DNA from: Pseudomonas mediterranea CFBP 5447
GTDB taxonomy: Bacteria; Pseudomonadota; Gammaproteobacteria; Pseudomonadales; Pseudomonadaceae
DNA length: 64,000 nucleotides
NCBI RefSeq assembly: GCF_000774145.1
Contig: NZ_KN322985.1
Location: 874,590-938,589, forward strand
Direction of reading: 5' to 3'
Under the pieces are notes generated by a model, which worked only from the letters and a program-made list of their open reading frames with translations, was not told the DNA's origin and did not search any database. Of the stretch, positions 33,002 through 42,637 are shown piece after piece. The stretch's first letter is position 1, and each line of letters opens with the position of its first letter. Position numbers and translations under genes: made by a program.

Positions 33002-34111
33002 TCAGCCGCGTGCGATGACCGCTGCGTCGGCTTCGACCTTTTCGGCCGCTTTCTCGCGGATCAGCCGTTCCAGCTCATCCACGAGATTGTCATTCGTCAA
33101 CTTCTGCGACGGCTTGCCGTCAATGTAAATCAGGTTCGGCGTACCGCCGGTGAGGCCGATATGGGCCTCCTTGGCTTCGCCCGGCCCGTTGACCACACAG
33201 CCGATCACCGCGACATCCAGCGGCACCAGCAGGTCTTCGAGTCGCCCTTCCAGCTCGTTCATGGTCTTGACCACATCGAAGTTCTGCCGCGAGCAGCTCG
33301 GGCAGGCGATGAAGTTGATGCCACGGGAACGCAGGTGCAGGGACTTGAGAATGTCGTAGCCGACTTTCACTTCCTCGACCGGATCAGCCGCCAACGAGAT
33401 GCGGATGGTATCGCCAATTCCTTCGGCGAGCAGCATACCGAGGCCGACGGCGGATTTCACCGTGCCCGAACGCAACCCACCGGCTTCGGTAATGCCCAGG
33501 TGCAGCGGCTGGACGATTTCCTTGGCCAGCAAGCGATAGGCTTCGACGGCCATGAACACGTCGGAGGCCTTCACGCTGACCTTGAAATCCTGGAAATTCA
33601 GGCGTTCGAGGTGCTCGACATGGCGCAGCGCCGATTCCACCAAGGCAGCCGGCGTAGGTTCGCCATATTTCTTTTGCAGGTCTTTTTCCAGGGAACCGGC
33701 GTTCACACCGATGCGAATCGGGATGCCACGGTCGCGGGCGGCATCCACCACGGCGCGCACGCGGTCTTCACGACCGATATTGCCCGGGTTGATGCGCAGG
33801 CAGTCGACCCCCAGCTCGGCCACGCGCAGGGCGATGCGGTAGTCGAAGTGAATGTCGGCCACCAGCGGCACCTTGACCAATTGCTTGATCTTGCCGAACG
33901 CCTCGGCGGCGTCCATGTCCGGCACGGAGACCCGCACGATGTCGACACCGGCGGCTTCCAGGCGATTGATCTGCGCAACGGTGGCAGCCACGTCGTTGGT
34001 GTCGCTGTTGGTCATGCTCTGCACAGCGATAGGCGCATCGCCGCCCACGGGCACGTTACCGACCCAGATCTTGCGGGATTCGCGACGTTTGATTGGAGAT
34101 TCGCCGTGCAT
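33002..34111 (-). CDS. ispG: 4-hydroxy-3-methylbut-2-enyl-diphosphate synthase
   Basis: A 369-residue Fe-S enzyme of the MEP isoprenoid pathway. The N-terminal TIM-barrel starts IKRRESRKIWVGNVPVGGDAPI. The C-terminal [4Fe-4S] cysteines are in ACPSCSRQNFD near 270 and GCVVNGPGEA near 306. It starts three bases after the rodZ stop, so the two are coupled. Being an Fe-S enzyme, it fits the broader isc neighbourhood. Confidence 0.98.
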   Translation of the reverse strand: MHGESPIKRRESRKIWVGNVPVGGDAPIAVQSMTNSDTNDVAATVAQINRLEAAGVDIVRVSVPDMDAAEAFGKIKQLVKVPLVADIHFDYRIALRVAELGVDCLRINPGNIGREDRVRAVVDAARDRGIPIRIGVNAGSLEKDLQKKYGEPTPAALVESALRHVEHLERLNFQDFKVSVKASDVFMAVEAYRLLAKEIVQPLHLGITEAGGLRSGTVKSAVGLGMLLAEGIGDTIRISLAADPVEEVKVGYDILKSLHLRSRGINFIACPSCSRQNFDVVKTMNELEGRLEDLLVPLDVAVIGCVVNGPGEAKEAHIGLTGGTPNLIYIDGKPSQKLTNDNLVDELERLIREKAAEKVEADAAVIARG

Positions 34112-34114
34112 GAC

Positions 34115-35134
34115 TTATTGACCCAACTTCAGGCGAGCGGTCTCGCCACTGGTGAACGGAGCGACGTCGACCGGCTGGCCGTTGTAGCTGACCTGCGCGC
34201 CACGGGCATAGCCCAGGCGTACGGCAAACGGCGGTTTGCCGTTGATGGACGTGGTATCGCCCTTGCGCTTGAGGCCGCTGAACAGCACCTTGCCATTGCC
34301 GTCGGTAACTTGCGTCCAGCAGTCGGCGGTGAATTGAATCTGCACCTGGCCTTCACCCGCGGCCGGTGCCACGGGGGCTGCCGGCGTCGCGGCTGGAGCC
34401 GCAGGAGTAACAGGCGCCGGAGCCGCCACGGTCGGCGCAGGTGTGCTCGGGGCAACCGGTGCGCTGGTGGCAGGAGCGGGAGTGCTGGGCACAGCGGGGG
34501 CAACAGCCGGGGCGGCAGGCGTACCCGGCTCGGCACCGGCTTCGGCGTCAGCGCCGTCCTGGCCTTGCGGCAATGCCAGGCTGGTTTCGCCTTCCGCCTG
34601 GCCTTCGAGCACCGCCTGGTCCTCAGGCTCGTCCAGCGGATGGATCCGCGTGGTGCCGTCGGCACCCTCCACTTCGACATGTTCCGGGGCCATGGCGACC
34701 GATTCCTTGCTGCGCAGCGAGGCTTGATCCTGCCACCAGACGAAACCGCCCCCAATCACCGCGATCAGCAACAGCAGACTGACAATTCGCAAAATGGTGT
34801 GGGAAACACGCACCGGCTCCTCGATGCGACCCAGGCTGTGCACATTGCTGCCCTGGGCATCGGAACCGGTGTATTGATCGAATTGCTGGACCAGCACGGT
34901 CTGGTCCATGTCGAGTAATTTGGCGTAGGCGCGGATGTAGCCCCGGGCGAAGGTATGCCCTGGCAATTTATCGAACGCGCCCGCTTCCAGGTTGCTCAGC
35001 GAAGCCACGGTGAGATTGAGCTTGAGGGCCACTTGGGCCAGCGACCAACCATTGCTTTCGCGGGCTTGACGCAGGGTCTCACCGGGGTTCACGCGAGTCG
35101 CTGCTACCACTTCAGGATGCGCCGCTTTCATCAT
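34115..35134 (-). CDS. rodZ: RodZ-like cytoskeletal/cell-shape protein
   Basis: A 339-residue bitopic protein. A cytoplasmic Cro/C1-type HTH (about residues 18-80: LRQARESNGWSLAQVALKLN) precedes one membrane span (about 112-132, ILRIVSLLLLIAVIGGGFVW). A long Pro/Ala/Thr-rich linker (about 195-260) and a C-terminal DUF4115 domain (CWTQVTDGNGKVLFSGL) follow. RodZ links MreB to the wall-synthesis machinery. The gene overlaps pilW by four bases (ATGA). Confidence 0.93.
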   Translation of the reverse strand: MMKAAHPEVVAATRVNPGETLRQARESNGWSLAQVALKLNLTVASLSNLEAGAFDKLPGHTFARGYIRAYAKLLDMDQTVLVQQFDQYTGSDAQGSNVHSLGRIEEPVRVSHTILRIVSLLLLIAVIGGGFVWWQDQASLRSKESVAMAPEHVEVEGADGTTRIHPLDEPEDQAVLEGQAEGETSLALPQGQDGADAEAGAEPGTPAAPAVAPAVPSTPAPATSAPVAPSTPAPTVAAPAPVTPAAPAATPAAPVAPAAGEGQVQIQFTADCWTQVTDGNGKVLFSGLKRKGDTTSINGKPPFAVRLGYARGAQVSYNGQPVDVAPFTSGETARLKLGQ

Positions 35135-35889
35135 TGCTCCGACAGGTATTGCTGATATTCCGGCGTACCGGGATAGAGTCTTTTTAGTTGCAGGCCATAA
35201 CTGGCGGCCTTGTCACGATCTTCGAATACATGTGCCAGCCGAACGCCGAGCAATAGACTACGTGCATTTTGCTCGCTCAGCAGACTAAAACGTTCGTAAT
35301 AGTCGCGCGCGGGGACATATTGCCTGTCTTCGTAGGACAACTCAGCCATTTCCAGCAAAGCTCGCGGTTGCTGGCGGTTGAGCCGCAGCGCCTTTTCCAG
35401 TTGCTGGCGGGCCATGTCACGCTGGCCGAGTTTCGCGGCGGTCATGCCGAGGTTCTCGAAAACCCGCGAACGCTCAGGGTAAAGGGTATCTGCGGCGGCC
35501 TGTTCGAAGCGGTCGTAGGCTTCCTTGTAACGCTGTTGCTCGTAGAGAAAGCTGCCGTAGTTGTTCAGGATCCGTGCATCCTGCGGCCGGCTGGACAGCG
35601 CCTTGCGAAAATGCTCGTCGGCCAGCTCCGGTTCCAGTTCGGCCTGGAACACCAGGGCCAGGGCCGCGTTGGCGTCGGCATCGGAGCTGTCCAGCTCCAG
35701 GGCCTTCTTGAGCGGTACCTTGGCCCGCTCGGTCATGCCCTGCTGCAGGTAGCCGATGCCCAGTTGCACATAGGCCACACGCGCTTCGTCACGCCCCTTG
35801 CTGGTTTTCATCGGGTTGTAGTCGCCCGACAGAACACAACCGGCGCACAGACCGGCGAACAGCAACAGCAGCGCGAAGCGCAGGGACAT
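35131..35889 (-). CDS. pilW: Type IV pilus biogenesis/stability lipoprotein PilW (PilF)
   Basis: A 252-residue outer-membrane lipoprotein with six TPR units. It is needed for assembly of the PilQ secretin in pseudomonads, where it is called PilF. The lipobox LFAGLCAGC gives a lipidated cysteine near residue 18. TPRs begin at about residue 38 (ARVAYVQLGIGYLQQG). It sits between rlmN and rodZ as in P. aeruginosa. No other pilus genes are nearby, which is normal for this locus. Confidence 0.94.
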   Translation of the reverse strand: MSLRFALLLLFAGLCAGCVLSGDYNPMKTSKGRDEARVAYVQLGIGYLQQGMTERAKVPLKKALELDSSDADANAALALVFQAELEPELADEHFRKALSSRPQDARILNNYGSFLYEQQRYKEAYDRFEQAAADTLYPERSRVFENLGMTAAKLGQRDMARQQLEKALRLNRQQPRALLEMAELSYEDRQYVPARDYYERFSLLSEQNARSLLLGVRLAHVFEDRDKAASYGLQLKRLYPGTPEYQQYLSEQ

Positions 35890-35901
35890 AGAGTTCCTCT
35901 C

Positions 35902-37047
35902 TTAGTGACCGTTCGAAGCGTTCTGCACATCGTCGGTGGCGTTCAACTCGCGCACGGCAATGTAGCGTTCGCTGCGACGGGTGCGATCCAGCACCTGCCC
36001 GACCAATTGACCACAGGCAGCATCGATGTCTTCGCCGCGGGTGGTACGCACGGTGACGTTGAAACCCGCATGATGAAGCTGATCCTGGAAGCGACGGATC
36101 GCGTTGTTGCTCGGACGCTCGTAACCGGAATGCGGGAACGGGTTGAACGGGATCAGGTTGATCTTGCACGGGATGTTCTTGAGCAGCTCGATCATCTCGA
36201 CCGCATGCTCGACCTTGTCGTTCACATCCTTGAGCAGGGTGTACTCGATGGTCAGGACGCGTTTTTCGCCCAGGGCCGACATGTAGCGCTGGCACGAGTC
36301 CAGCAGCATCTTAAGCGGATACTTCTTGTTGATCGGCACCAATTGGTTACGCAATGCGTCATTGGGTGCGTGCAGCGACAACGCCAGGGAGACGTCGATG
36401 TGCTTGGCCAGCTCATCGATCATCGGCACCACGCCGGACGTGGACAGGGTCACGCGGCGCTTGGAAATGCCGTAGCCCAGGTCATCCATCATCAGGTGCA
36501 TGGCGGACACGACGTTATCGAAGTTCAGCAGCGGCTCACCCATGCCCATCATCACCACGTTGGTGATGGCACGGTCGACGGTCGCCGGGACGCTGCCAAA
36601 GGATTTGTTGGCAATCCACACCTGGCCGATCACTTCGGCGGCGGTGAGGTTGCTGTTGAAGCCTTGCTTGCCGGTGGAGCAGAAACTGCAATCCAGGGCA
36701 CAGCCTGCCTGGGACGAAACGCACAAGGTGCCGCGCTTGCCCTGGGGAATGTAGACGGTCTCGACGCAGCTGCCGGACGCCACGCGCACCACCCATTTGC
36801 GGGTGCCGTCGCTGGAAATGTCCTGGCTGACCACTTCGGGGCCGCGAATCTCGGCAACGGCCTTGAGTTTTTCACGCAAGGCCTTGCCGACATTCGTCAT
36901 GGCGTCGAAATCGTCGACGCCAAAGTGGTGAATCCATTTCATTACCTGACCGGCACGGAAACGCTTCTCCCCGATTGAGTCGAAGAATTTCTCCATTTCC
37001 GGCTGGGTCAAGCCCAACAGGTTAATCTTGCCGATCGATGCAGTCAT
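35902..37047 (-). CDS. rlmN: 23S rRNA/tRNA A2-methyltransferase RlmN
   Basis: A 381-residue radical-SAM enzyme methylating A2503 of 23S rRNA and A37 of some tRNAs. The radical-SAM cluster is CALDCSFCSTGKQGF near residue 110. The SAM-binding GMGEPLLN follows, and the methyl-carrying cysteine is in DIDAACGQL near the C-terminus. ATG 37047 is chosen because GAGGGTGAG precedes it; six further codons are open upstream. The gene lies between pilW and ndk. Confidence 0.97.
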   Translation of the reverse strand: MTASIGKINLLGLTQPEMEKFFDSIGEKRFRAGQVMKWIHHFGVDDFDAMTNVGKALREKLKAVAEIRGPEVVSQDISSDGTRKWVVRVASGSCVETVYIPQGKRGTLCVSSQAGCALDCSFCSTGKQGFNSNLTAAEVIGQVWIANKSFGSVPATVDRAITNVVMMGMGEPLLNFDNVVSAMHLMMDDLGYGISKRRVTLSTSGVVPMIDELAKHIDVSLALSLHAPNDALRNQLVPINKKYPLKMLLDSCQRYMSALGEKRVLTIEYTLLKDVNDKVEHAVEMIELLKNIPCKINLIPFNPFPHSGYERPSNNAIRRFQDQLHHAGFNVTVRTTRGEDIDAACGQLVGQVLDRTRRSERYIAVRELNATDDVQNASNGH

Positions 37048-37074
37048 GGTCTCACCCTCACTCACAAGCTTTAC

Positions 37075-37500
37075 TTAGCGAGCGGTTACTTCAGTAGCGG
37101 CGAAAAAGTAAGCGATTTCGCGGGCAGCAGCGGCTTCGGAGTCCGAACCGTGAACGGCGTTGGCGTCGATGGACGACGCGAAGTCGGCGCGGATGGTACC
37201 GGCAGCAGCTTCTTTAGGGTTGGTAGCGCCCATCAGCTCACGGTTGCGAGCGATGGCGTTTTCGCCTTCCAGCACCTGAACGACAACCGGACCGGAAGTC
37301 ATGAACGCAACCAGCTCACCGAAGAAACCGCGCTCGCTGTGCTCAGCGTAGAAGCCTTCGGCTTCGGCCTTGGACAGTTGCTTCATTTTCGAAGCGACGA
37401 CTCGCAGGCCGGCGTCTTCGAAGCGGGTAACGATCTTGCCGATCACGTTTTTAGCAACGGCGTCAGGCTTGATGATGGAGAAAGTACGTTGAACAGCCAT
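37075..37500 (-). CDS. ndk: Nucleoside diphosphate kinase
   Basis: A 141-residue enzyme balancing NTP pools. The phosphorylated histidine is in NAVHGSDS near residue 117; the N-terminus AVQRTFSIIKPDAVAKN is standard. A terminator separates it from iscX upstream, so it likely has its own promoter, leading into rlmN. Confidence 0.98.
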   Translation of the reverse strand: MAVQRTFSIIKPDAVAKNVIGKIVTRFEDAGLRVVASKMKQLSKAEAEGFYAEHSERGFFGELVAFMTSGPVVVQVLEGENAIARNRELMGATNPKEAAAGTIRADFASSIDANAVHGSDSEAAAAREIAYFFAATEVTAR

Positions 37501-37530
37501 GGGTGTAACTCCAGAAACGGTAATGTGCGA

Positions 37531-37560
37531 AAAATTAAACCCGCGAATTATACGCGGGTT
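37531..37560 (-). terminator. isc operon terminator after iscX
   Basis: On the minus strand AACCCGCG-TATAATT-CGCGGGTT then TAATTTTT, 34 bases after the iscX stop. Confidence 0.85.
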
Positions 37561-37593
37561 ATCGGGTATTGCCTAACTGCGTACAGCGCAGAC

Positions 37594-37794
37594 TCAGTCT
37601 GCTTCTTCTATCCATGCGGCTTGAATGGCTTCAAGCACTTTCTCGCCCCCGCGAGCCGGATCGTCGCTGAACTCCGGCAATGCCAACACCCATCGGTGCA
37701 GATCGACGAAGTTCACGTATCGCGGGTCTACATCAGGCTTGGCCTCGGTCAGCTGGATCGCGATCTCCAGCACATCAACCCATTTCAGACTCAT
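37594..37794 (-). CDS. iscX: Fe-S assembly protein IscX
   Basis: A 66-residue acidic protein (LKWVDVLEIAIQLTEAKPDV, ending AAWIEEAD). It is the last gene of the isc operon. IscX binds IscS and iron and tunes the rate of cluster assembly. Length and acidic face are typical. Confidence 0.95.
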   Translation of the reverse strand: MSLKWVDVLEIAIQLTEAKPDVDPRYVNFVDLHRWVLALPEFSDDPARGGEKVLEAIQAAWIEEAD

Positions 37795-37807
37795 GTTGGT
37801 TCCCGGA

Positions 37808-38149
37808 TCAGTGCGGCGCTTCGGCGGCGTGGTTGAGCGAGTATTTCGGGATCTCGACGGTCAGGTCTTCCGTACCGACGATGGCCTGGCAACCCAGGCG
37901 CGATTGCGCTTCCAGGCCCCAAGCCTTATCAAGGTAGTCCTCTTCCAGCTCGTCCGCCTCTTCCAGCGAATCGAACCCTTCACGGATGATGCAATGACAA
38001 GTGGTGCAGGCACAGACGCCGCCGCAGGCACTTTCCATCTCGATATGGTGTTCATGGGCGAGCTCGAGGATGGAAATCCCAGGTTCAGCCTCCACAACCA
38101 TGCCCTCGGGGCAGAACTTCTCGTGGGGTAAAAAAATCACCTGCGGCAT
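37808..38149 (-). CDS. fdx: ISC-type [2Fe-2S] ferredoxin
   Basis: A 113-residue electron donor for Fe-S assembly. Ligands are the C-x5-C-x2-C set in SACGGVCACTTC near residue 42 and a later Cys in SRLGCQAIV. It sits between hscA and iscX, separated from hscA by three bases. Confidence 0.97.
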   Translation of the reverse strand: MPQVIFLPHEKFCPEGMVVEAEPGISILELAHEHHIEMESACGGVCACTTCHCIIREGFDSLEEADELEEDYLDKAWGLEAQSRLGCQAIVGTEDLTVEIPKYSLNHAAEAPH

Positions 38150-38152
38150 CTA

Positions 38153-40015
38153 TTACTCCTCGATCTCATTCAGGTTACGCCCCGCCAGGGCGGCTTTGAC
38201 CGTCGAATCCAGGCGGCGGGCGGCAAAGGCATCGGTGACTTGCGACAGACGCTTGGTCTGCTGCTCGATGGCATGACCATCGGTGCCTTTGATCAATTCG
38301 GATAATTCCTGCATCTGCAATTCGATGACCATGCGCTCTTCGGCGTCCAGCAGACGCTCGCCATCGGCTTCGAGGGCGCCTTGCACGGCTTCTATCAGGC
38401 GCTGGGCGTCGACCTGCTGCTCGCGCAGTACGCGAGCCACCTTGTCGTCGCCGGCGTACTGGAACGAATCCTTGAGCATCCGGGCGATTTCGCCGTCGGT
38501 CAGGCCGTAGGACGGCTTGACCTGAATGCTGGCCTCGACGCCCGAACCCAGCTCGCGGGCGGAAACATTGAGCAGGCCGTCGGCATCGACCTGGAAGGTC
38601 ACGCGGATCTTCGCCGCGCCAGCGACCATGGCCGGGATGCCACGCAATTCGAAGCGCGCCAGGGAACGGCAGTCGCTGATGAGTTCCCGCTCGCCTTGCA
38701 GCACGTGGATCATCATGGCCGACTGGCCGTCTTTATAGGTGGTGAAATCCTGGGCGCGGGCGACAGGGATGGTGGTGTTGCGTGGGATCACCTTCTCCAT
38801 CAGGCCGCCCATGGTTTCCAGGCCCAGGGACAGTGGAATCACGTCGAGCAACAGCAGTTCGCCGCCGTCGCGCTTGTTGCCGGCCAGGGTATCGGCCTGG
38901 ATCGCGGCGCCGATGGCGACTACCTGGTCCGGATCGATTTCGGTCAACGGCTGGCGGCCAAAGGCTTCGGCAACGGCTTCGCGAACCCGTGGCACGCGGG
39001 TCGAACCGCCGACCATGACCACGGCCTTGACGTCTTCGAGTTCGACACCGGAATCGCGCACGGCGCGGCGGCAAGCCTTGAGGCTGCGGGCGACCATGGG
39101 TTCGATCAGCGCATCGAAGGCTTCGCGGCTCAAGGAGGCTTTCCAGTCGCCGTAGACGACCTCGACATTCGCGGCGTCGGTCAGGGCTTCCTTGGCGGCG
39201 CAGGCAGTTTGCAGCAGGTGACGTTGCGCACCCGGATCGAGGTCGGCGGACAGGCCCGCCTGCTCGATGATCCAGCCGGCGATGGCGTGGTCGAAATCAT
39301 CGCCGCCCAGGGCACTGTCGCCACCGGTGGCCAGGACTTCGAAAACACCGCCGGTCAGGCGCAGAATCGAGATATCGAAAGTGCCGCCACCCAGGTCGTA
39401 GATGGCAACCAGGCCTTCGGCGTGCTGGTCCAGGCCGTACGCCACCGCAGCGGCGGTCGGCTCGTTGAGCAGGCGCAACACGTTGAGGCCGGCCAGTTTG
39501 GCCGCGTCCTTGGTGGCCTGGCGCTGGGCATCGTCGAAATAGGCCGGGACGGTGATGACCGCACCCACCAGCTCACCGCCCAACGCGGCTTCGGCGCGTT
39601 GACGCAGGACCTTGAGGATGTCGGCCGACACTTCCACCGGGCTTTTCGGGCCCTGCACGGTTTCGATGAACGGCATGTGGGACTCGCCGTCGACGAAGCG
39701 GTACGGCAGTTGATCGCCCAATTGCTTGACGTCGGACAGGCCACGCCCCATCAGGCGCTTGACCGAGACGATGGTGTTCAGCGGATCGGTCGCGGCGGCC
39801 AGCTTGGCCGACTCGCCCACTTCGACGCGGTCGGCGTGGTAGCGCACGGCGGACGGCAGGATCACCCGACCCTGCTCATCGGCCAGCGGCTCGGAAAGAC
39901 CGCTGCGCAACGCAGCGACCAGGGAATTGGTGGTACCCAAGTCGATTCCCACAGCCAGGCGACGCTGGTGCGGTTGAGGACTTTGGCCGGGTTCGGCGAT
40001 CTGCAGTAGGGCCAT
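38153..40015 (-). CDS. hscA: Fe-S assembly Hsp70 chaperone HscA
   Basis: A 620-residue specialised Hsp70 that, with HscB, releases clusters from IscU. The ATPase signature AVGIDLGTTNSLVA is at residue 22, the phosphate-binding IYDLGGGTFDISIL near 205, and VMVGGSTRVPRVREA near 345. A peptide-binding domain follows. Length is normal for HscA, shorter than DnaK and without the acidic EEVD tail. Confidence 0.97.
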   Translation of the reverse strand: MALLQIAEPGQSPQPHQRRLAVGIDLGTTNSLVAALRSGLSEPLADEQGRVILPSAVRYHADRVEVGESAKLAAATDPLNTIVSVKRLMGRGLSDVKQLGDQLPYRFVDGESHMPFIETVQGPKSPVEVSADILKVLRQRAEAALGGELVGAVITVPAYFDDAQRQATKDAAKLAGLNVLRLLNEPTAAAVAYGLDQHAEGLVAIYDLGGGTFDISILRLTGGVFEVLATGGDSALGGDDFDHAIAGWIIEQAGLSADLDPGAQRHLLQTACAAKEALTDAANVEVVYGDWKASLSREAFDALIEPMVARSLKACRRAVRDSGVELEDVKAVVMVGGSTRVPRVREAVAEAFGRQPLTEIDPDQVVAIGAAIQADTLAGNKRDGGELLLLDVIPLSLGLETMGGLMEKVIPRNTTIPVARAQDFTTYKDGQSAMMIHVLQGERELISDCRSLARFELRGIPAMVAGAAKIRVTFQVDADGLLNVSARELGSGVEASIQVKPSYGLTDGEIARMLKDSFQYAGDDKVARVLREQQVDAQRLIEAVQGALEADGERLLDAEERMVIELQMQELSELIKGTDGHAIEQQTKRLSQVTDAFAARRLDSTVKAALAGRNLNEIEE

Positions 40016-40065
40016 CGTAATCAGGACTTATCTGTAATCAGGCGTGCGACCGGAGCGGCACTGGG

Positions 40066-40587
40066 TTAATCGTCGAGGCGCTCTTCTAGCTGGCGCACTT
40101 CGTAGGTGAGCTTGTCGAGGAACTGCATGCGCCGCATCAGGCGTTCGGCCTGTTCGCGTTGCGCGGCATCGTTCCAGCAGGCTGCGAAGCTTTCGTTCAG
40201 GGTTTGCTGGGCGTCCTTCAAGCGGCGCTTGAACGCGGCGACACCCGCCAGGTCGGCACTGTCCTGCAGGTCTTCGAGCTCTTCGCGCCACTGCATCTGC
40301 TGCAGAAGAAACTCGGGATCGTGCACCGTGACTTCCAGGGGCAGCTCATGACCGCTGATGGCAAGCAGGTAGCGCGCGCGCTTGGCCGGGCTCTTGAGCG
40401 TCTGGTAGGCCTCGTTGAGGTTCGCGGACTGCTCGAGCGCCCGCCGCTGCTCGGCCTCGGAGGCGTCCGCGAAGCGGTCCGGATGGACGCCACGGGCCAG
40501 CTCGAGGTAACGCGCCGACAGCTCATCGAGATCCAGGCTGAAACCCGGCTGCATCTGGAACAAAGCAAAATGACAAGGAGTACCCAC
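40066..40587 (-). CDS. hscB: Fe-S assembly J-protein HscB
   Basis: A 173-residue co-chaperone. The J domain occupies residues 1-75 with the HPD motif in ARGVHPDRFADAS near 33, and the C-terminal three-helix domain binds IscU. I read the start as GTG 40587 (GTPCHFALFQMQP), eight bases after the iscA stop. There is no ATG before residue 12, and the 13 codons upstream lie in iscA. Confidence 0.94.
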   Translation of the reverse strand: MGTPCHFALFQMQPGFSLDLDELSARYLELARGVHPDRFADASEAEQRRALEQSANLNEAYQTLKSPAKRARYLLAISGHELPLEVTVHDPEFLLQQMQWREELEDLQDSADLAGVAAFKRRLKDAQQTLNESFAACWNDAAQREQAERLMRRMQFLDKLTYEVRQLEERLDD

Positions 40588-40595
40588 GAGCCGCC

Positions 40596-40919
40596 TCAGA
40601 TGTTGAAGCTTTCGCCGCAGCCACATTCACCGCGAACGTTGGGGTTGTTGAACTTGAAGCCTTCGTTCAACCCTTCCTTGACGAAATCCAGCTCAGTGCC
40701 GTCCAGGTACGTCAGGCTCTTGGGGTCGATGATCACTTTCTGACCATGACTTTCGAACACCTGATCGTCTTCGCCGACTTCATCGACGAATTCCAGTACA
40801 TAGGCAAGGCCGGAACAACCCGTGGTGCGAACACCCAGGCGGATGCCCTCGCCCTTGCCGCGCCCTGCAAGGGAGCGCTGTACGTGCCTGGCGGCTGCTT
40901 CTGTCATCTGGATAGCCAT
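40596..40919 (-). CDS. iscA: A-type Fe-S carrier IscA
   Basis: A 107-residue scaffold/carrier. The three conserved cysteines are in TTGCSGLAY near residue 35 and GECGCGES near 99-101. It lies between iscU and hscB in the standard order. Confidence 0.97.
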   Translation of the reverse strand: MAIQMTEAAARHVQRSLAGRGKGEGIRLGVRTTGCSGLAYVLEFVDEVGEDDQVFESHGQKVIIDPKSLTYLDGTELDFVKEGLNEGFKFNNPNVRGECGCGESFNI

Positions 40920-40942
40920 GGAAACTCCTTACCTGTCGCGGT

Positions 40943-41329
40943 TCAGATCAAGCCTTTCTTCTGCTTGTAGTCGCGAACGGCGGCCTTGATGGCGTCTTCA
41001 GCGAGTACCGAGCAGTGGATTTTCACTGGCGGCAAGGCCAGTTCTTCGGCCAGCTGGGTGTTTTTGATGGTTTCGGCTTCATCAAGGGTCTTGCCCTTCA
41101 TCCACTCGGTGGCCAGGGAGCTGGACGCGATGGCCGAGCCGCAGCCGTAGGTCTTGAACTTGGCATCTTCGATGATGCCTTGCTCGTTGACCTTGATCTG
41201 CAGGCGCATCACGTCGCCGCACGCAGGGGCGCCGACCATGCCGGTGCCAACATCAGGATCCTGCGCATCCATCTTGCCGACGTTGCGCGGGTTCTCGTAG
41301 TGGTCGATGACCTTTTCGCTATATGCCAT
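40943..41329 (-). CDS. iscU: Fe-S scaffold IscU
   Basis: A 128-residue scaffold. Cluster ligands are C37 (APACGDV), C63 (YGCGSA) and C106 (IHCSVL); the HscA-binding LPPVK is at 99-103. The start ATG 41329 (MAYSEKVIDHYENPRN) follows GAGGATTGAAGCAA; a TTG three codons upstream is unlikely. Confidence 0.97.
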   Translation of the reverse strand: MAYSEKVIDHYENPRNVGKMDAQDPDVGTGMVGAPACGDVMRLQIKVNEQGIIEDAKFKTYGCGSAIASSSLATEWMKGKTLDEAETIKNTQLAEELALPPVKIHCSVLAEDAIKAAVRDYKQKKGLI

Positions 41330-41372
41330 TTGCTTCAATCCTCATCAGTGGAGCCGCTCTGGTGGCGACTTC

Positions 41373-42587
41373 TCAGTGCGCCGCCCATTCGATTTTCGAG
41401 ATGTCGACGCCGTCTTTGTACATGTCCCACAGCGGCGACAATGCGCGCAGCTTGGTGACGGCCTCGCAGACTTTCTGCGCGGCGTAATCGATTTCTTCTT
41501 CGGTGGTGAAGCGGCCGAAGGTGAAGCGGATCGAGCTGTGGGCCAGTTCGTCGTTGCGGCCCAGGGCACGCAGTACATACGAAGGCTCGAGGGACGCCGA
41601 GGTGCATGCCGAACCGGACGACACGGCCAGGTCCTTGAGCGCCATGATCAGCGACTCGCCTTCAACGTAGTTGAAGCTCAGGTTCAGGTTGTGCGGTACG
41701 CGAGCGGTCATGCTGCCGTTGACGTAGAGCTCTTCCAGATGCTCGACCTGCTTGTAGAAGCGGTCGCTCAGGGCCTTGATGCGCACGTTCTCGGCGGCCA
41801 TGTCTTCCTTGGCCACACGGAAGGCTTCGCCCATGCCGACGATCTGGTGAGTCGCCAGGGTGCCGGAACGCATGCCACGCTCGTGACCGCCGCCGTGCAT
41901 GGTCGCTTCGAGGCGAACACGCGGCTTGCGGCTCACGTACAGCGCGCCGATGCCTTTAGGGCCGTAGGTCTTGTGGGCGGAGAACGACATCAGGTCGACT
42001 TTGAGCTTCGACAGGTCGATGTCGACCTTGCCGGTGGACTGGGCCGCGTCGACGTGGAACAGGACGCCGCGGGAGCGGGTCAGCTCGCCGATGGCTTCGA
42101 TGTCGTTGACGGTGCCGATCTCGTTGTTCACGTGCATGATCGAAACCAGGATGGTGTCTTCGCGCAGCGCGGCTTCGACCATGGCCGGGGTGATCAGGCC
42201 GTCTTCGCCAGGCTCGATGTAGGTGACTTCGAAACCTTCACGCTCCAGTTGGCGCGTAGTGTCCAGGACAGCCTTGTGCTCGATCTTGGAGGTGATCAGG
42301 TGCTTGCCCTTGGTGTGATAGAAGTGCGCGACACCCTTGATTGCCAGGTTGTCGGACTCGGTGGCACCGGAGGTCCAGACGATTTCACGCGGGTCGGCGT
42401 TGACCAGGTCGGCGACCTGGCGACGGGCGTTCTCGACCGACTCCTCGGCCTTCCAGCCGAACACGTGGGAGCGGGAGGCCGGGTTACCGAAGTTTCCGTC
42501 GACCAGCAGGCATTCACTCATTTTCTGCGCGACACGTGGGTCAACCGGGGTGGTCGCAGAGTAATCAAGGTAAATCGGCAATTTCAT
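41373..42587 (-). CDS. iscS: Cysteine desulfurase IscS
   Basis: A 404-residue PLP enzyme supplying sulfur for clusters and tRNA thiolation. The PLP lysine is in SFSAHKTYGPKGIG near residue 206. The catalytic cysteine loop is SSGSACTSASLEPS near 328. It follows iscR by 50 bases. Confidence 0.98.
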   Translation of the reverse strand: MKLPIYLDYSATTPVDPRVAQKMSECLLVDGNFGNPASRSHVFGWKAEESVENARRQVADLVNADPREIVWTSGATESDNLAIKGVAHFYHTKGKHLITSKIEHKAVLDTTRQLEREGFEVTYIEPGEDGLITPAMVEAALREDTILVSIMHVNNEIGTVNDIEAIGELTRSRGVLFHVDAAQSTGKVDIDLSKLKVDLMSFSAHKTYGPKGIGALYVSRKPRVRLEATMHGGGHERGMRSGTLATHQIVGMGEAFRVAKEDMAAENVRIKALSDRFYKQVEHLEELYVNGSMTARVPHNLNLSFNYVEGESLIMALKDLAVSSGSACTSASLEPSYVLRALGRNDELAHSSIRFTFGRFTTEEEIDYAAQKVCEAVTKLRALSPLWDMYKDGVDISKIEWAAH

Positions 42588-42637
42588 GGACTCTCTCCTA
42601 AATCAGGCTGGCTGGCGTTCCGCGTGCTCTGCGGCAG